From Algoriphagus sp. AGSA1 (GTDB taxonomy: Bacteria > Bacteroidota > Bacteroidia > Cytophagales > Cyclobacteriaceae): 64,000 bases of DNA. Below, piece by piece: positions 63,551 to 64,000 of the stretch (positions are counted from its first letter, which is position 1; every line of letters begins with the position of its first letter). The notes beneath the pieces were generated by a model that saw nothing but the letters and a program-made list of their open reading frames with translations, did not search any database and was not told the DNA's origin. The DNA is taken from assembly GCF_021390545.1 (NCBI RefSeq), contig NZ_JAJUWR010000012.1, positions 1 through 64,000 on the forward strand. Direction: 5' to 3'. A program made the translations under genes and the position numbers.

Positions 63551-64000
63551 CTATATAATTTCATTCCAACCGTGGCGATCTGGAGCAAGTCCTGCCCTGA
63601 TGTCTTGCAGTTGTTCTTTCAAGGTAATAAAAAGACTGGAATCCTGAACCGAAGGGAAATAATCATGACCGTTAATCCCAATCCTCTCTATGGGAGAAAT
63701 TACTGCCGCAGTCCCTACCCCGAATGCTTCGATTTTCTTTCCCTCTTCAAAAGCGGCAACCAACTCCCTGTAACTTATTTTCCGCTCTTCTATCGGAATA
63801 CCCAAATCCAGTGCTATGGTCAAGATGGAATCCCGGGTAATCCCTTCCAGAATACTTCCCGTCAATGGCGGCGTGACCAGTGTTCTATCGATCACAAACA
63901 TAAGGTTCATCGTGCCGGATTCCTCCATGTATTCATGATGAATTCCATCTGTCCAGATCAACTGGTCATATCCCTGTTGGATGGCAAGTTGGGTGGGAAG
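63551..64000 (-). CDS. ilvE: Branched-chain amino acid aminotransferase, C-terminal part (cut by window edge)
   Basis: 150 codons in frame to the edge (LPTQLAIQQGYDQLIWTDGI at the edge side). Type II BCAT motifs: EESGTMNLMFV, TPPLTGSILEGITRDSIL and FGVGTAAVISPI (cofactor phosphate contacts). It transfers the amino group between glutamate and the keto acids of Leu, Ile and Val. The PLP lysine and N-terminal half lie outside the window. First gene of the probable ilvE-SDR-DinB unit as far as visible. Confidence 0.9.
   Translation of the reverse strand, partial: LPTQLAIQQGYDQLIWTDGIHHEYMEESGTMNLMFVIDRTLVTPPLTGSILEGITRDSILTIALDLGIPIEERKISYRELVAAFEEGKKIEAFGVGTAAVISPIERIGINGHDYFPSVQDSSLFITLKEQLQDIRAGLAPDRHGWNEII

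Noticed and set aside
1..64000. tRNA, rRNA, CRISPR arrays, riboswitches and prophage genes
   Set aside because: I looked for clover-leaf CCA-type ends, rRNA phrases, regularly spaced repeats and phage structural genes and saw none; a covariance-model search would be decisive for small RNAs.

Overview
The window reads as chromosomal DNA of a member of the Bacteroidota, most likely Cytophagales and plausibly Cyclobacteriaceae; the family level is inference. The signs are two SusC/SusD pairs, two ECF sigma/FecR/TonB-receptor cascades, LytTR and AraC regulators, many lipoproteins and Bacteroidota-type families such as DUF5020, DUF5690 and DUF6265. I see no rRNA, tRNA or CRISPR array. The left edge may catch the last codons of a gene; the right edge cuts a branched-chain aminotransferase gene.

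Layout. 0-7 kb: small accessory genes (AAC(3)-I-like acetyltransferase, methyltransferase, a frameshifted acetyltransferase, a DUF5020 outer-membrane protein, a membrane-anchored HTH-like protein, an XRE-cupin regulator, a DUF5690 remnant, an MDR oxidoreductase). 7.5-12.4 kb: a complete ECF sigma-FecR-TonB receptor cascade. 12.6-14.5 kb: AraC regulator and SDR oxidoreductase. 15-23 kb: an HD-phosphohydrolase/Pycsar-effector-like fusion divergent from an SdiA-regulated-type lipoprotein and a giant metallophosphoesterase/Omp85 fusion, then a GAF protein. 23-26 kb: a LytTR two-component system. 28-34 kb: an AAA/DUF4143 ATPase and then a secretion locus: three small peptide genes with near-identical double-glycine leaders but unrelated cores, a C39-peptidase ABC exporter and an HlyD-type fusion protein. 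34-48 kb: AraC/SDR/SnoaL-Atu4866 genes, a symporter plus aldolase pair, and a sigma-FecR-SusC-SusD-endonuclease cascade. 48.6-59 kb: PadR plus FtsX-type permease, a second SusC/SusD pair carrying one frameshift in each gene, and a transmembrane AraC-TPR regulator. 59-64 kb: ankyrin lipoprotein, acyltransferase, a Vsr nuclease beside a decayed cytosine methyltransferase, DinB, SDR and the aminotransferase.

The most notable system is the double-glycine peptide locus at 29.3-33.9 kb. The peptide genes lie in duplicated units with a shared upstream palindrome and end in a strong terminator. The exporter operon is preceded by a 21-bp-phased direct repeat that resembles a response-regulator site. 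The exporter would cut each leader after GG and release the variable cores.

A second theme is a family of small non-coding elements with GGGC(N)TGCT-type inverted ends. Three copies are each flanked by a different perfect 6-bp direct repeat (TAACTA, TATTTA, TAATAA). One degenerate copy brackets an AraC gene, and other pieces are scattered through the window. Several genes show single-base frameshifts or truncation (SusC2, SusD2, GNAT, DUF5690, Dcm); some may be homopolymer sequencing errors.
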